From assembly GCF_001746915.1 (NCBI RefSeq), contig NZ_MJGC01000068.1, positions 1-50,646 of the forward strand: DNA of 50,646 nt, written 5' to 3'. The stretch's first letter is position 1. The number at the start of each line of letters is the position of its first letter. The translations under genes and the position numbers were made by a program. Under the pieces are notes generated by a model. The model worked only from the letters and a program-made list of their open reading frames with translations. It was not told the origin of the DNA and made no database searches. This stretch comes from Desertifilum tharense IPPAS B-1220 (GTDB taxonomy: Bacteria > Cyanobacteriota > Cyanobacteriia > Cyanobacteriales > Desertifilaceae). Positions 7,358-17,566 of this stretch are shown piece after piece.

Positions 7358-10300
7358 CTACTCAAGGACGCCTGTTAAACTGGCGACGACGACCACTAAC
7401 TCACAGGGATTGACGGGTTTGGGTAGATGCATTTGAAAGCCGGCCAGTAAGGCCTTTCTGCGGTCTTCATCTCGCGCGTAGGCTGTGAGGGCGATCGCGG
7501 GAATGGGTTTTTGTTGGCGTTGCGCCCAGAGCGATCGCGCTTGGCGAATGAACGTATAACCATCATCTCCGGGCATACCAATATCGCTAACGATCGCGCT
7601 AGGTTGCCAGTCATTCAAAAGGGCGATCGCTTCCTGTGCCGAAGCCGCTACACTGACTGTTGCCCCTGCCATTTGCAATACAGTCAGCAGTAAATCGCGT
7701 GCATCTAGCTCATCATCCACCACCAGCACGCGCACCCCATCTAAACGAATATTGAAATCGCTGGTTTCCGTATCGGGATTGGCTGTGGGATGTACCCGTT
7801 CTGTAGTTTCTGACTCCGGCGGCGGATGGATAGCCATTAACGGCAGATGCACGCTAAAGGTTGCCCCTTGCCCCTCTCCCAGACTGCTGGCGCGGACGTT
7901 TCCCCCGTGTAATTCTACAAGATTGCGAACGATCGCCAGTCCTAACCCCAGTCCCCCGTGGGCGCGAGTAATGGAACTATCCGCTTGGCGAAATCGCTCA
8001 AAAACATAGGGTAAAAAGTCGGGGTTAATTCCTTTCCCGGTATCGCTAACCGAGACTTCCACATGGGAGTTAATTCGCTCCAAGCGGACCTGCACGCGGC
8101 CGCCTTTAGGGGTAAACTTAATCGCATTCGACAATAGATTCCAAAACACCTGCTGCAAGCGGTCTGGATCGCCCGAAATTGGCCCGGCGGCAGGATCGAG
8201 GATTGCCTGTAGGCGAATATTACGAGCCTCGGCGGTGGGTTGTACAGACTCAATGGCGGCTTCTACCACCGAGATTAAATGGACGGGACGCACATCTAGG
8301 CGAAGTTTGCCTTGAATAATCCGCGAAATATCTAACAGATCGTCAATGAGTTGGACTTGAACCTTGGCATTGCGTTCGATGGTGGCTAAGGCTTTCAGGG
8401 AGGCTAGGCGGTCTAAGTCGCGTTTTTGCAATAACTGCGACCAGCCTAAAATACCATTGAGGGGGGTTCGCAACTCATGGGAGAGGGTGGCTAAGAAGTT
8501 ATCTTTGAGGCGGTTGGCTTCTTGAGCCGTTGTCCGGTCGGCTTCGCTGGTTTGATACAGCCGCGCGTTATCAATTGCTAAGGCTGCACGATAGCAGATT
8601 TCTTCAACAAAGGGTAAATCGGCTAGATGGTAGTATCGGCCTGAGTCGCTATAAACTAGGGCGATCGCGCCGAGGGTTTGATCGCGGGCTACTAAGGGAA
8701 AACACAGGAAAGACTGAAGATTGAGCGATCGCAGTAAGTCGAGTTGCTGAGGGCTTTGGGCGATCGCCTCTAGATCGCGATCGTTTAACTGAATTTGGAT
8801 TTCCGGCTGTCTGGAATGTAGCACCCGCGAGAGAGGATGATAGCGGTCTTGGGGATTGCACGGATAGAGGCGATCGTACTCGCGCACCCGTTGCTCAATC
8901 TCTGGCGAACCGGCAACCGCCATGAGTTTGAGGGTTCTGAAGTCTTCCCAAACATAGAGCGTACACCAATCGGCCAACTCCGGCACGATCGCTCCGACAA
9001 TTCGATCTAAGGTGGTCTGATAATCTAGGGAACTGGCTAGCACGCGGCTGGTTTCTGAGATAAAGCGCAATTGCCATTCAGTGCGCTTGCGTTCGGTGAT
9101 ATCCAAAAAAGCACTTACTGCGCCGCGAGGCTGTCCGGTTTCATCAAACAGAGGGGCCGCATAGCCAAACAAGTGATAAATATGACCGTCGGCGTGTCGA
9201 ACTTCAATTTCGGTATCTTTAATTTCTACACCTTGACGGGCGGCGATATGGAGTGGCAGTTCTGCGGGGAAAATTTCTTGTCCTTCGCGAAAGAGGGTAA
9301 AGCCCGGTTGGGGTTCTCCACTCGGCGGCGTTAGGGAAGCGTTGGCGTCTGGCGTCAGTTGTAAAATTTTGGCGAGGGTGGGGTTGACTCGAATTTGTTT
9401 GCAATTCGTGTCTTCGGCGATCGCAATACTAATCGGAGTCACCTCAAAAAGGGCTTGCAATTCTTTCACCCGTCGCTGCAAATCGAGGTTAAGTTGGGCA
9501 ATAGAGGCTTCCCGCTTTTGAATCGCTTCTGCCATGAGATCGAAGGCGGCGGCGAGTTGTCCCAATTCTCCCCAGTGATGGGGTAAGCCCGTGCGCGCCC
9601 CTAATTCGCCGTTGTGCAATTGTTGGGTGGTTTGCAACAACGATTGAAGATAGCGCAACAAAAATAAATCGCTGCCCGCCCAAGCCGCCAGTAAGGCTAA
9701 GGCGGTGACGAAACCCAGCCCGATCAAATTCTGCACCAGCAAGCGGTTCGCATCCTGTAAGGCGACAGAACGGGGGATACCAATCACCACATGAACCCCT
9801 TGGTCTTGGGTGGGCGTTTCTACCCCAGTAAAGGCATAGAAGCGTTCTACACCATCGAAACCCTGTGTCTCGATCGTCCCTTCTCTTTCTCTTAAGGTGG
9901 TTTGGATCAACTCGGCTTCTGGAAAGGCTCGACCCACGAGATTTTCTGGATCGGGTTGTCGGATTAAAATCGTACCCTGGCGATCGATAACGCTTAAGAT
10001 CGATCCTCTCGGAAGATCTACCTGGGTGGCCAGTTCGTGAAACCAGGTTAAATCTAAGCCGGCTAAGACAACGCCGATTAAGGTTTGGTTGTCGGTATAA
10101 ACGGGATAACCGAAGTTAACGCTGGGTTTGCCCGTCACTCGACCCACTTGATATTCGCCAACGGCAAATTGTTGGGTTGCCAATGCCTGTCGAAAGTAAA
10201 GCCGATCCGCAGAATTAATCGGTTGGGACAAAGGAATGCTGCTGCACCGCACGTTTCCTTGCGGATCGAGGACGCCAAGCGCTACATAGGATTGATATTG

Positions 10301-10585
10301 CTCAATGAGGTTGCTGGCAATTTGATTGCAGGCGTTCCAATTTCCCTGTTGGACTTCGGGCAGTTGCGCGATCGCAATCAGGAGTTGGCGGGCCCCTTCG
10401 ATCGCCTGAGTCTGATTAGCTGCAACCAGTTTTGCCAATCGCATCAAATTGATTTTCGCTTCTAGGGAGGCTTGCTGGCGCTGGAATGAGGCCGTATACA
10501 AAATTAGACCGAGTGCTGGCACAACAGCAATCAAGACCAAACCGATCAAGCGAACCCGCAAACTTGAGAAGAAAGCCCTAAACAC
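7358..10585 (-). CDS. Membrane hybrid histidine kinase: Cache-HAMP-PAS-GAF-HisKA-HATPase-REC
   Basis: About 1075 residues from a GTG at 10585; a TTG one codon upstream is equally open. Order of parts: membrane segment (about 12-30), extracytoplasmic double-Cache sensor (about 35-280), second membrane segment (about 285-310), HAMP, PAS ending DITERKR near 500, GAF (about 515-680), HisKA with the phospho-accepting H in LSHELRTP (about residue 704), HATPase with NLLSNAIKFTP and GLGLGLAIVRNLVELHGG, and a receiver with VVDDE and phospho-acceptor D in SDIGMPG (about residue 1002). All catalytic boxes are intact. It should sense a small extracellular ligand and relay phosphate to its own receiver. 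No separate response regulator is adjacent. It is read away from pyrR. Confidence 0.93.
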   Translation of the reverse strand: MFRAFFSSLRVRLIGLVLIAVVPALGLILYTASFQRQQASLEAKINLMRLAKLVAANQTQAIEGARQLLIAIAQLPEVQQGNWNACNQIASNLIEQYQSYVALGVLDPQGNVRCSSIPLSQPINSADRLYFRQALATQQFAVGEYQVGRVTGKPSVNFGYPVYTDNQTLIGVVLAGLDLTWFHELATQVDLPRGSILSVIDRQGTILIRQPDPENLVGRAFPEAELIQTTLREREGTIETQGFDGVERFYAFTGVETPTQDQGVHVVIGIPRSVALQDANRLLVQNLIGLGFVTALALLAAWAGSDLFLLRYLQSLLQTTQQLHNGELGARTGLPHHWGELGQLAAAFDLMAEAIQKREASIAQLNLDLQRRVKELQALFEVTPISIAIAEDTNCKQIRVNPTLAKILQLTPDANASLTPPSGEPQPGFTLFREGQEIFPAELPLHIAARQGVEIKDTEIEVRHADGHIYHLFGYAAPLFDETGQPRGAVSAFLDITERKRTEWQLRFISETSRVLASSLDYQTTLDRIVGAIVPELADWCTLYVWEDFRTLKLMAVAGSPEIEQRVREYDRLYPCNPQDRYHPLSRVLHSRQPEIQIQLNDRDLEAIAQSPQQLDLLRSLNLQSFLCFPLVARDQTLGAIALVYSDSGRYYHLADLPFVEEICYRAALAIDNARLYQTSEADRTTAQEANRLKDNFLATLSHELRTPLNGILGWSQLLQKRDLDRLASLKALATIERNAKVQVQLIDDLLDISRIIQGKLRLDVRPVHLISVVEAAIESVQPTAEARNIRLQAILDPAAGPISGDPDRLQQVFWNLLSNAIKFTPKGGRVQVRLERINSHVEVSVSDTGKGINPDFLPYVFERFRQADSSITRAHGGLGLGLAIVRNLVELHGGNVRASSLGEGQGATFSVHLPLMAIHPPPESETTERVHPTANPDTETSDFNIRLDGVRVLVVDDELDARDLLLTVLQMAGATVSVAASAQEAIALLNDWQPSAIVSDIGMPGDDGYTFIRQARSLWAQRQQKPIPAIALTAYARDEDRRKALLAGFQMHLPKPVNPCELVVVVASLTGVLE

Positions 10586-10739
10586 CAAAAAGCAGCCAAA
10601 TTTTAAAGGAATCGTTTTACAGCTAACTGAAAAAATGCTACTTCTGTCAATGATTCTTGAGAGAGATTATTGCTGCCCCTACCCGAACAATTGTTTCCGA
10701 GTGCGGTTATTTTTATAGGGAAGCCTATGGTCGTTGCCG

Positions 10740-11276
10740 ATGTCACCGAAAATTGTTGAAATTCTCTCTGCGGAAGAACTGCGCCGCACCATTACCCGGA
10801 TCGCCTCGCAAATTATCGAACGTTCCGGAAACCTGGAACAATTAGCACTCCTGGGAATTTATACCAGAGGCGTTCACCTAGCCCAATTGCTCGCCGACCA
10901 AATTACGCTGCTAGAAAATACGGCGGTTCCCGTTGGGGCCCTAGATGTGACGTTTTACCGGGATGACTTAGACCAAATTGGGGTGAGAACGCCAGCCAAA
11001 ACGGAGATCCCGTTCGATCTGACCGGGAAGATTGTGGTGGTGGTGGATGATGTTATTTATAAAGGTCGGACGATTCGAGCCGCGTTGAATGCGGTTAATG
11101 ATTATGGTCGGCCTTCAGCGATTTGGCTGGCGGTTTTGGTGGATCGGGGACATCGCGAACTCCCCATTCATCCCGATTTTACCGGGAAGAAGTTACCAAC
11201 CTCAAAGGAAGAAAACGTTAAAGTCTATTTACAGCCTGTTGATGGACGAGATGCGGTAGAGTTGATTTCGCGTTAG
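10740..11276 (+). CDS. pyrR: PyrR: pyrimidine regulatory protein / uracil phosphoribosyltransferase
   Basis: 178 residues from ATG 10740; a TTG two codons earlier is also open. It has a type I phosphoribosyltransferase fold with the PRPP loop VVVVDDVIYKGRTIRAAL and the PyrR hallmarks LLGIYTRGVHLA, VTFYRDDL and WLAVLVDRGHRELPI. In many bacteria PyrR binds pyr mRNA and attenuates it on UMP, and it has weak UPRTase activity. No pyr gene or obvious attenuator is next to it here, so a mainly enzymatic or trans-acting role is possible. It is followed 19 bases later by fni, probably in the same transcript. Confidence 0.95.
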   Translation: MSPKIVEILSAEELRRTITRIASQIIERSGNLEQLALLGIYTRGVHLAQLLADQITLLENTAVPVGALDVTFYRDDLDQIGVRTPAKTEIPFDLTGKIVVVVDDVIYKGRTIRAALNAVNDYGRPSAIWLAVLVDRGHRELPIHPDFTGKKLPTSKEENVKVYLQPVDGRDAVELISR

Positions 11277-11295
11277 CCTTCCGTATACCAAAGTT

Positions 11296-12357
11296 ATGAT
11301 TGATTCTTCTATTGATAGTTCAACCTCTACCCAAACGCGCAAGGCCGATCATTTGCGGATCTGTTTAGATGAGGACGTTCAGTGCCATACGGTGACAACC
11401 GGACTGGAATGCTACCGATTTGTGCATTGTTGCTTGCCAGAGTTGGATCGCCGGGATATCGATCTAACGACTTCATTTTTGGGTCAGCCGATGGGGGCCC
11501 CGCTGCTGATTTCTTCGATGACGGGTGGAACAGAACAGGCGAAGCTGATTAATTATCGGTTGGCGCAGGTGGCGCAGCACTATGGCTTGGCGATGGGGGT
11601 GGGTTCGCAGCGGGTGGCGATTGAAAATCCGGATGCGATCGCTACGTTTGCGGTCAGAAAGGTGGCCCCGGATGTTTTGCTGTTTGCCAATTTGGGGGCA
11701 GTACAGTTGAATTATAGCTATGGTATAGAGGAGTGCGAACGCGCGATCGCCCATTTGCAGGCTGACGCCCTGATCTTGCATCTGAACCCCCTCCAAGAGT
11801 GCATCCAAACCAATGGCGACACCAACTTTCGAGGACTTCTTGACAAAATCGAGAAACTGTGCAGTAGATTGCCCGTCCCAGTCATTGCCAAGGAAGTCGG
11901 CAATGGAATTTCTGCCCCCCTTGCCCAAAAGTTAATCAATGCGGGGGTTCGGGCGATTGACGTTGCGGGTGCAGGCGGCACCTCTTGGGCCAAAGTTGAA
12001 AGCGAACGCGCCCAAACTCGCAAGCAACGACGCCTCGGACAAACCTTTGCAGATTGGGGTTTACCCACAGCAGAGTGCATTCACAAAATTCGCCAAGTTG
12101 CCCCAGAGATCCCATTAATTGCGTCCGGCGGGTTGCGAAATGGTCTAGAGGTGGGTAAGGCGATCGCCCTAGGGGCAGATCTGGCGGGGTTAGCCTTTCC
12201 CTTCTTGCAAGCCGCCGCCGAATCCGAAGCCGCCCTGTTTGAACTGGTCGATATCTTACTGGCAGAACTGACAACGGTTCTGTTCTGTACGGGAACCGCC
12301 AACCTCTCCCAACTCCAAAACGCCCCCATTCTCGAAAAAATCACTCAATCTTATTGA
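11296..12357 (+). CDS. fni: Type 2 isopentenyl-diphosphate isomerase (FMN-dependent)
   Basis: 353 residues. The enzyme interconverts IPP and DMAPP, feeding carotenoid, phytol and quinone synthesis, and uses FMN with NAD(P)H. Diagnostic stretches are RKADHLRICL near the N-terminus, LISSMTGGT, MGVGSQRVA, LFANLGAVQL, the HLNPLQE/NGDTNF loop that binds diphosphate and metal, VIAKEVGNGIS, and DVAGAGGTSWAKVE. The length is typical. It lies between pyrR and sppA with short gaps (19 and 7 bases) that suggest cotranscription. Confidence 0.96.
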   Translation: MIDSSIDSSTSTQTRKADHLRICLDEDVQCHTVTTGLECYRFVHCCLPELDRRDIDLTTSFLGQPMGAPLLISSMTGGTEQAKLINYRLAQVAQHYGLAMGVGSQRVAIENPDAIATFAVRKVAPDVLLFANLGAVQLNYSYGIEECERAIAHLQADALILHLNPLQECIQTNGDTNFRGLLDKIEKLCSRLPVPVIAKEVGNGISAPLAQKLINAGVRAIDVAGAGGTSWAKVESERAQTRKQRRLGQTFADWGLPTAECIHKIRQVAPEIPLIASGGLRNGLEVGKAIALGADLAGLAFPFLQAAAESEAALFELVDILLAELTTVLFCTGTANLSQLQNAPILEKITQSY

Positions 12358-12364
12358 AAAACCG

Positions 12365-14170
12365 ATGCGTCAATTTCTGAAATACACCTTTGCCAGTCTG
12401 GTTGGCAATATTTTAGGGTTTCTAGTTCTCAGTGGTTTGGGCGCGGGTGGCTTAATCTTTTTAATTGTGGCTGCTGCTTCTAGGGAAACCGGCCCCCAAG
12501 TCAAAAATTCCTCAATTCTCGTCTTCGATCTGGGTTTAACGATTAACGATACAAACCCGATTTCGACCACCGGAGAAGCCCTCAGCGAAGCCTTATCCAG
12601 CGAGAGAAACACAACCATCACCTTGCGGAACGTGTTAGACAGCCTGAAGGAAGCGGCAACTGACGATCGCATTGTTGGGCTTTACCTCGATGGTAGCGGC
12701 AGTACCAGTAGCAATGGTTTGGCATCCCTTAAAGAAGTGCGGGCCGCCTTAGAAAAATTCCGCGAATCCGGCAAACCCATCTATGCTTACGATGTGGATT
12801 GGCAAGAACAAAAATACTATCTAGGTTCGGTTGCCGATACTATCTTTATTAACCCGATGGGAGCCGTTGAAGTCAATGGCTTCAGTTCAGAGATGATGTT
12901 TCTCGCCGGGGCGTTCCAAAAATATGGGATTGGCGTGCAAGTCATCCGCGTTGGTAAGTATAAATCCGCCGTAGAACCCTTTACCCAAACCCAACTGAGT
13001 CCCGAAAACCGCCAGCAAACCCAAGGCGTTCTCAACGACTTGTGGCAAGATTTTTTAACCGTAGCCAGCCGCCATCGGGAATTAACTCCGCAACAGCTAC
13101 AAGCGATCGCTGATACCGAAGGCTTCCTACTTGCAGAAAACGCCCAACAACGCGGTTTAGTCGATCGGATCGCCTATTTTGATGAAGTTGTCGCCGAACT
13201 CAAGGAGGTGACGGGAAATAGCGAAGACGAAGACTCCTTCAATCAAATTTCCCTACCTAGTTATAGTCGAGTCGCCAATCGCAACGCCTCCGTTTCTCGC
13301 AATCGGATTGCCGTCGTTTATGCTGAAGGCGATATTGTCGATGGTCAAGGCGGAGTCAGAAGCATTGGCGGCGATCGCTTTGCCTCCCAGATGCGAACCT
13401 TACGTCAAGACGATCGCGTCAAAGCCATTGTCTTGCGCGTCAACAGTCCGGGCGGTAGCGCCACCGCTTCCGAAATCATTGGGCGAGAAGTCGAACTCAC
13501 CCGCCAAGCCAAACCCGTCATCGTTTCAATGGGCAACTACGCCGCCTCCGGAGGCTACTGGATCGCCGCTTACTCCGATCGCATCTTTGCCGAAACCAGT
13601 ACAATCACCGGATCGATCGGCGTCTTTGGCTTGCTACCCAACATCCAAAGACTCGCCAACGATAACGGTATCACCTGGGATACCATCAAAACCGGGCGCT
13701 TTGCTGATAGTCAAAGCATTACCCGTCCCAAAACGCCCCAAGAAATCGCGATTTATCAAAACTCCGTCAATCGCATTTACGAACAATTTCTCAACCACGT
13801 TTCCACCTCCCGCAACCTGCCCCCCGCCCGCGTTGCCGAAATTGCCCAAGGTCGCGTTTGGTCGGGACAAGAAGCCAAAAACCTGGGATTGGTCGATGAA
13901 ATTGGCGGCTTAGAGGCTGCGATCGCCTTTGCTGCCGAAAAAGCCGAAATTGCCGACGACTGGCAGCTTGAAGAATATCCCAGAACCCGTTCCCTCGAAG
14001 AACGGCTGATTGGGCGTTTCATCTCACAAACCGAACGCAACGCCCTCGTCAAACGCGATCGCCTCACCCTAGAATTGCACAAACTCCAAGCAGAACTCGC
14101 CTTTTTACAAAACCTCAACGATCCGCGAGGTGTTTATGCCCGCTTGCCCTTTCAACTCCGAATCGATTAA
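12365..14170 (+). CDS. sppA: Signal peptide peptidase SppA, 67-kDa type
   Basis: 601 residues with an N-terminal membrane anchor (about 10-40) and two tandem S49 peptidase domains, as in Escherichia coli SppA. The catalytic dyad is visible: lysine in GKYKSAVEPF (K200) from the first domain and serine in NYAASGGYW (S395) from the second. VNSPGGSATASE and STITGSIGVFG are conserved core motifs. It degrades cleaved signal peptides in the membrane; cyanobacterial SppA has been linked to light acclimation and phycobilisome turnover. The stop TAA shares the palindrome TTAA with the stop of the opposing PBP2 gene. Confidence 0.95.
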   Translation: MRQFLKYTFASLVGNILGFLVLSGLGAGGLIFLIVAAASRETGPQVKNSSILVFDLGLTINDTNPISTTGEALSEALSSERNTTITLRNVLDSLKEAATDDRIVGLYLDGSGSTSSNGLASLKEVRAALEKFRESGKPIYAYDVDWQEQKYYLGSVADTIFINPMGAVEVNGFSSEMMFLAGAFQKYGIGVQVIRVGKYKSAVEPFTQTQLSPENRQQTQGVLNDLWQDFLTVASRHRELTPQQLQAIADTEGFLLAENAQQRGLVDRIAYFDEVVAELKEVTGNSEDEDSFNQISLPSYSRVANRNASVSRNRIAVVYAEGDIVDGQGGVRSIGGDRFASQMRTLRQDDRVKAIVLRVNSPGGSATASEIIGREVELTRQAKPVIVSMGNYAASGGYWIAAYSDRIFAETSTITGSIGVFGLLPNIQRLANDNGITWDTIKTGRFADSQSITRPKTPQEIAIYQNSVNRIYEQFLNHVSTSRNLPPARVAEIAQGRVWSGQEAKNLGLVDEIGGLEAAIAFAAEKAEIADDWQLEEYPRTRSLEERLIGRFISQTERNALVKRDRLTLELHKLQAELAFLQNLNDPRGVYARLPFQLRID

Positions 14171-15966
14171 CCCTGGCGATTCTTCATCTTAAAGTAAGCA
14201 TCCAACACCTGTTTCACCTTGGGGGCCGCAAACGCCCCACCGCCCCCACCGGAGTTTTCTCCAAAAGCCACCACAATAATTTCCGGCTTATCATACGGCG
14301 CATAGCCCCCATACCAGGCATGGGAGAGGCGCGGCGGATCTTCAGCCGTTCCGGTTTTTCCAGCATTCGGTGGCAAAGTCGGATCGTTCATTGCCCCCCC
14401 GGTTCCATTCGTCACCACTTGGCGCAACCCGCGTTGGAGGATATCCACCGTCACCGGTTCGAGATCGAGGGACTCCCGCCAATTTTTGGCCTCTTCATTA
14501 TCCTTCAGCAGGTGGGGCTTCACGCGATACCCCCCATTGGCGGGAACAGCAAACATCACCGCCACTTGCAACGGCGACGCCTGCAAATAACCTTGGCCGA
14601 TCGACATATTCACCGAGTCTCCGGCATACCAGTCTTCACCCAACTCCAAATTTTTCCACGTTTCATCCGCCACTAACCCAGAGGCTTCTTCCCCGGCTAA
14701 CTCAATCCCCGTTTTTTGACCAAAACCGAACTTGCGCGTCCACTCAATTAAAGTGGGCCCGCCAACCCCCAAGGCAATTTGATAGAAAAACGTATCGCTA
14801 CTCCACGCCATTGCCCCAGCAAAATCCAGCGGTCCAAAACCCGCCCGGTTCCAATCCCAAAACTGAATCCCCCCCACCGTTAAATAAGGGAACGTCCCCA
14901 ACACCGTATAGGGCGAATACTTCCCAGATTCCAAGGCAGCAGCAGTCGTAACAATTTTAAAGGTACTCGCAGGGGCGAACCCTTGGAGGGCGCGATTCAC
15001 AAACGGGTTATCGGCGCTTTGCAACTCCGCCCAAGTCTTTTCGGTAATTCGGGTTGAAAAAATATTCGGGTCAAAAGCAGGGCGAGACACCATTGCCAGG
15101 ACGGCCCCATTATTCGGGTCAATGGCGACAATTGCCCCCTGGGCATCGCCTAACGCTGCTTCCGCCGCCTTTTGAATTTCTAGGTCAATCGTTAACCGGA
15201 CATCTTGACCCGCCTTGGCTGGTACAGTCCCTAAAAATTGGACCACTTGTCCCAAGCCATCCACTTCAACCTGCTGGCCGCCCCATTCGCCGCGCAATTG
15301 GCTTTCAAACGCCGCTTCTGCCCCCATTTGACCAATCACATCCCCCAAACGGTAGCCTCGATCCTTGCGCCGTTCTAGGTCTTCGTCGTTCATTTCCCCG
15401 GTATAACCCAGTACATGGGAAGCAACTTTGCCGTTGGGGTAATGGCGAACGGTTTCAACATCAATGACGATGCCATCGAGTTCGCTGCTATATTCTTCCA
15501 ACGCGGTCACTTGTTCGCGAGATAACCCCCAGGCAACTCTCAGGAGGTAAGGGGAAGAATAACCCGCCCGTTCCATCCGGTTTTGAATTTCGGCTTCGGG
15601 AATATTTAACAGTTGAGAAAGGCGTCTGAGGGTTCGCGGCCAGGTCGTTTTGCGTTGGGCTAGCGGCCAAACATAAACGGAGTGGGATAAACGGCTGCTA
15701 GCCAGAATCCGACCTTTGCGATCGAGAATTTTACCGCGTTCGGGTTGTTTGGGAATCACCCGAATCCGGTTGCGGTTTGCTTCTTGGACGTTTTGTTTGC
15801 CTTCCACCAGTTGCAAGGTGGCCAAACGGGTACCAATTCCCCCCCCCATGATCGTGGTAATCAAGGTCATGGCAATAATCGCCTGGTAGGAACGACCTAC
15901 CGTGCGTTTTGCCGGACGGGTGGGGGACTGTGGGGTGTAGATGGGAGGAGATTTAAGCAAGGTCAT
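14167..15966 (-). CDS. mrdA: Penicillin-binding protein 2 (class B transpeptidase)
   Basis: 599 residues. One N-terminal membrane segment (about 27-50), then a pedestal/dimerisation domain with GKILDRKGRILASS, then the transpeptidase domain with SxxK in PASTFK (S334, K337), SxN in DSVNMSIGQG and KTG in GKTGTAEDPP. It cross-links peptidoglycan during side-wall growth with MreBCD/RodA. None of these partners is adjacent here. Order and length match PBP2 rather than FtsI/PBP3. The 3' end overlaps sppA by 4 bases. Confidence 0.93.
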   Translation of the reverse strand: MTLLKSPPIYTPQSPTRPAKRTVGRSYQAIIAMTLITTIMGGGIGTRLATLQLVEGKQNVQEANRNRIRVIPKQPERGKILDRKGRILASSRLSHSVYVWPLAQRKTTWPRTLRRLSQLLNIPEAEIQNRMERAGYSSPYLLRVAWGLSREQVTALEEYSSELDGIVIDVETVRHYPNGKVASHVLGYTGEMNDEDLERRKDRGYRLGDVIGQMGAEAAFESQLRGEWGGQQVEVDGLGQVVQFLGTVPAKAGQDVRLTIDLEIQKAAEAALGDAQGAIVAIDPNNGAVLAMVSRPAFDPNIFSTRITEKTWAELQSADNPFVNRALQGFAPASTFKIVTTAAALESGKYSPYTVLGTFPYLTVGGIQFWDWNRAGFGPLDFAGAMAWSSDTFFYQIALGVGGPTLIEWTRKFGFGQKTGIELAGEEASGLVADETWKNLELGEDWYAGDSVNMSIGQGYLQASPLQVAVMFAVPANGGYRVKPHLLKDNEEAKNWRESLDLEPVTVDILQRGLRQVVTNGTGGAMNDPTLPPNAGKTGTAEDPPRLSHAWYGGYAPYDKPEIIVVAFGENSGGGGGAFAAPKVKQVLDAYFKMKNRQG

Positions 15967-16318
15967 GGCGAACTAGGGCGAGTTTAAACGTCCAAGCTTT
16001 AGATTGTAAACGAATCAACCCATTGTAAAAGGTAGATTTGCAGATTGGGATCGGTAATTGCTAGGAGCGATCTTCACCGCTTTCTCTAGAAGACCGTTCC
16101 GGAATCGTGCTGGGTTAAGCTTTAAGATTCTGAAATCCCAGAGACTGCGGGCTGGCATCGTCAGTATTGTTCGCGAAGGATTGATAAAAAATCACAAGAT
16201 CGCGAGTCTTTGCGAATAGACGGATAAAATAAACCCAAGTCAAACTTTGTCATGTTCGTATTGAATGGAGAGCCTCCATACTCTCGATCGGGGAATTGCG
16301 ACTGAATACTTGCAAACT
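15967..16318. other. Divergent intergenic region between PBP2 and potA
   Basis: This stretch of 352 bases to the preferred potA start holds the promoters of two divergent units. I see no RNA gene or strong stem-loop. TAAAAT near 16226-16231 could serve as a -10 element for potA but has no good -35 partner. Confidence 0.4.
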
Positions 16319-17467
16319 ATGTCTCAGACTGCTCTCTCTAATCAATCTACTGGCGTTGAAGATTGCGAACTCGATGTGGAACTTCGCAAGGTGTTCAAGG
16401 TCTTCAATGGCGAAACGGCTGTTCGTGGGGTCGATCTTAAGATTCGTCAAGGTGAATTCTTCAGCATTCTAGGGCCTTCTGGTTGCGGTAAAACCACAAC
16501 CTTGCGTCTAGTGGCTGGTTTTGAACAACCTTCAGCCGGGGAGGTAATCGTCCGCAATCAGTTGGTGAACCATATCCCGCCCTATCGCCGCCCGGTGAAT
16601 ACCGTTTTTCAAAGCTATGCTCTGTTTAACCACATGAATGTGTGGGATAACATTGCCTTTGGGTTGCGGATTAAAAAGCTAACCAACGCTCAAATTGAAG
16701 ATCGAGTCCGAGATGCTTTACAGTTGGTCAAGATGGAAGGATTTGCCAGCCGCTATCCTTCGCAAATGTCCGGCGGACAGCAGCAACGGGTGGCGTTAGC
16801 GCGGGCGCTGGTGAATCGCCCCTCGGTATTGCTACTGGACGAACCCCTAGGGGCGCTAGACCTCAAGTTACGCAAGGAAATGCAGGTGGAATTATCCAAT
16901 CTGCATCAAGAGTTAGGGCTAACGTTTGTGATGGTGACTCACGATCAAGAAGAGGCGTTGTCGCTGTCCCAACGGATTGCGGTGATGCGGGATGGAAAAA
17001 TTGAGCAAATTGGCACGCCCAAGGAAATTTACAATGCGCCTCGGACGCCGTTTGTCGCAGATTTTATTGGCGATACCAACCTATTTCGCGGTCGCATTTT
17101 TCCGTTTGAACGTTCGACCATTCAAGTGACAACGGATAAAGGACTGACGATTTTTGCTCAGTACGGCGATCCTAAAAATGGTAAAGCCTCTGATGCCTTT
17201 TCTAGCCTGCGCGAACGGGTGGTGGTTAGCGTCCGTCCCGAAAAAATTCAGGTCAGCCTTGAGGAACCCGACAATTATCCCAACTGCTTTGAAGGCCGCA
17301 TGAAGCATGTCATGTTTATGGGGACTCACGTACAGTGCGTGGTGGAATTGGTTTCTGGCGATCGCCTTTTGGTCTCTCAGCCCAACCGACCTGAAGTTTT
17401 AGTAGACTCCCAAACCCCCCTATACGCCTTTTGGGACGTTCATGACTGTCTTGCCCTAGAAGAATAG
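16319..17467 (+). CDS. potA: PotA: ATPase of a spermidine/putrescine ABC importer
   Basis: 382 residues from ATG 16319 (MSQTAL); an earlier ATG at 16265 adds 18 residues without family support. Walker A GPSGCGKTT, Q-loop FQSYALFNHM, signature SGGQQQRVALARAL, Walker B LLLDEPLGALD and the switch histidine in MVTHDQEEAL are all present. The C-terminal part (about 260-382) is the TOBE/OB regulatory domain of the CUT1/MOI-type ATPases. It heads the potA-potD-potB-potC cluster and would energise import of polyamines. Confidence 0.94.
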   Translation: MSQTALSNQSTGVEDCELDVELRKVFKVFNGETAVRGVDLKIRQGEFFSILGPSGCGKTTTLRLVAGFEQPSAGEVIVRNQLVNHIPPYRRPVNTVFQSYALFNHMNVWDNIAFGLRIKKLTNAQIEDRVRDALQLVKMEGFASRYPSQMSGGQQQRVALARALVNRPSVLLLDEPLGALDLKLRKEMQVELSNLHQELGLTFVMVTHDQEEALSLSQRIAVMRDGKIEQIGTPKEIYNAPRTPFVADFIGDTNLFRGRIFPFERSTIQVTTDKGLTIFAQYGDPKNGKASDAFSSLRERVVVSVRPEKIQVSLEEPDNYPNCFEGRMKHVMFMGTHVQCVVELVSGDRLLVSQPNRPEVLVDSQTPLYAFWDVHDCLALEE

Positions 17468-17566
17468 CAAGAGTTGGGGGTGGTAAACTGGCTTACGGAA
17501 CCATTCCCCGCCGCAATTCCATTGAGTTTAGTCTGCTTGCACTCTTCGCCTGTGTCGGTATCTAAG

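Noticed and set aside
14370..14951. 193-codon plus-strand frame inside the PBP2 gene
   Set aside because: It is antisense to the transpeptidase domain and has a low-complexity composition; a shadow frame.
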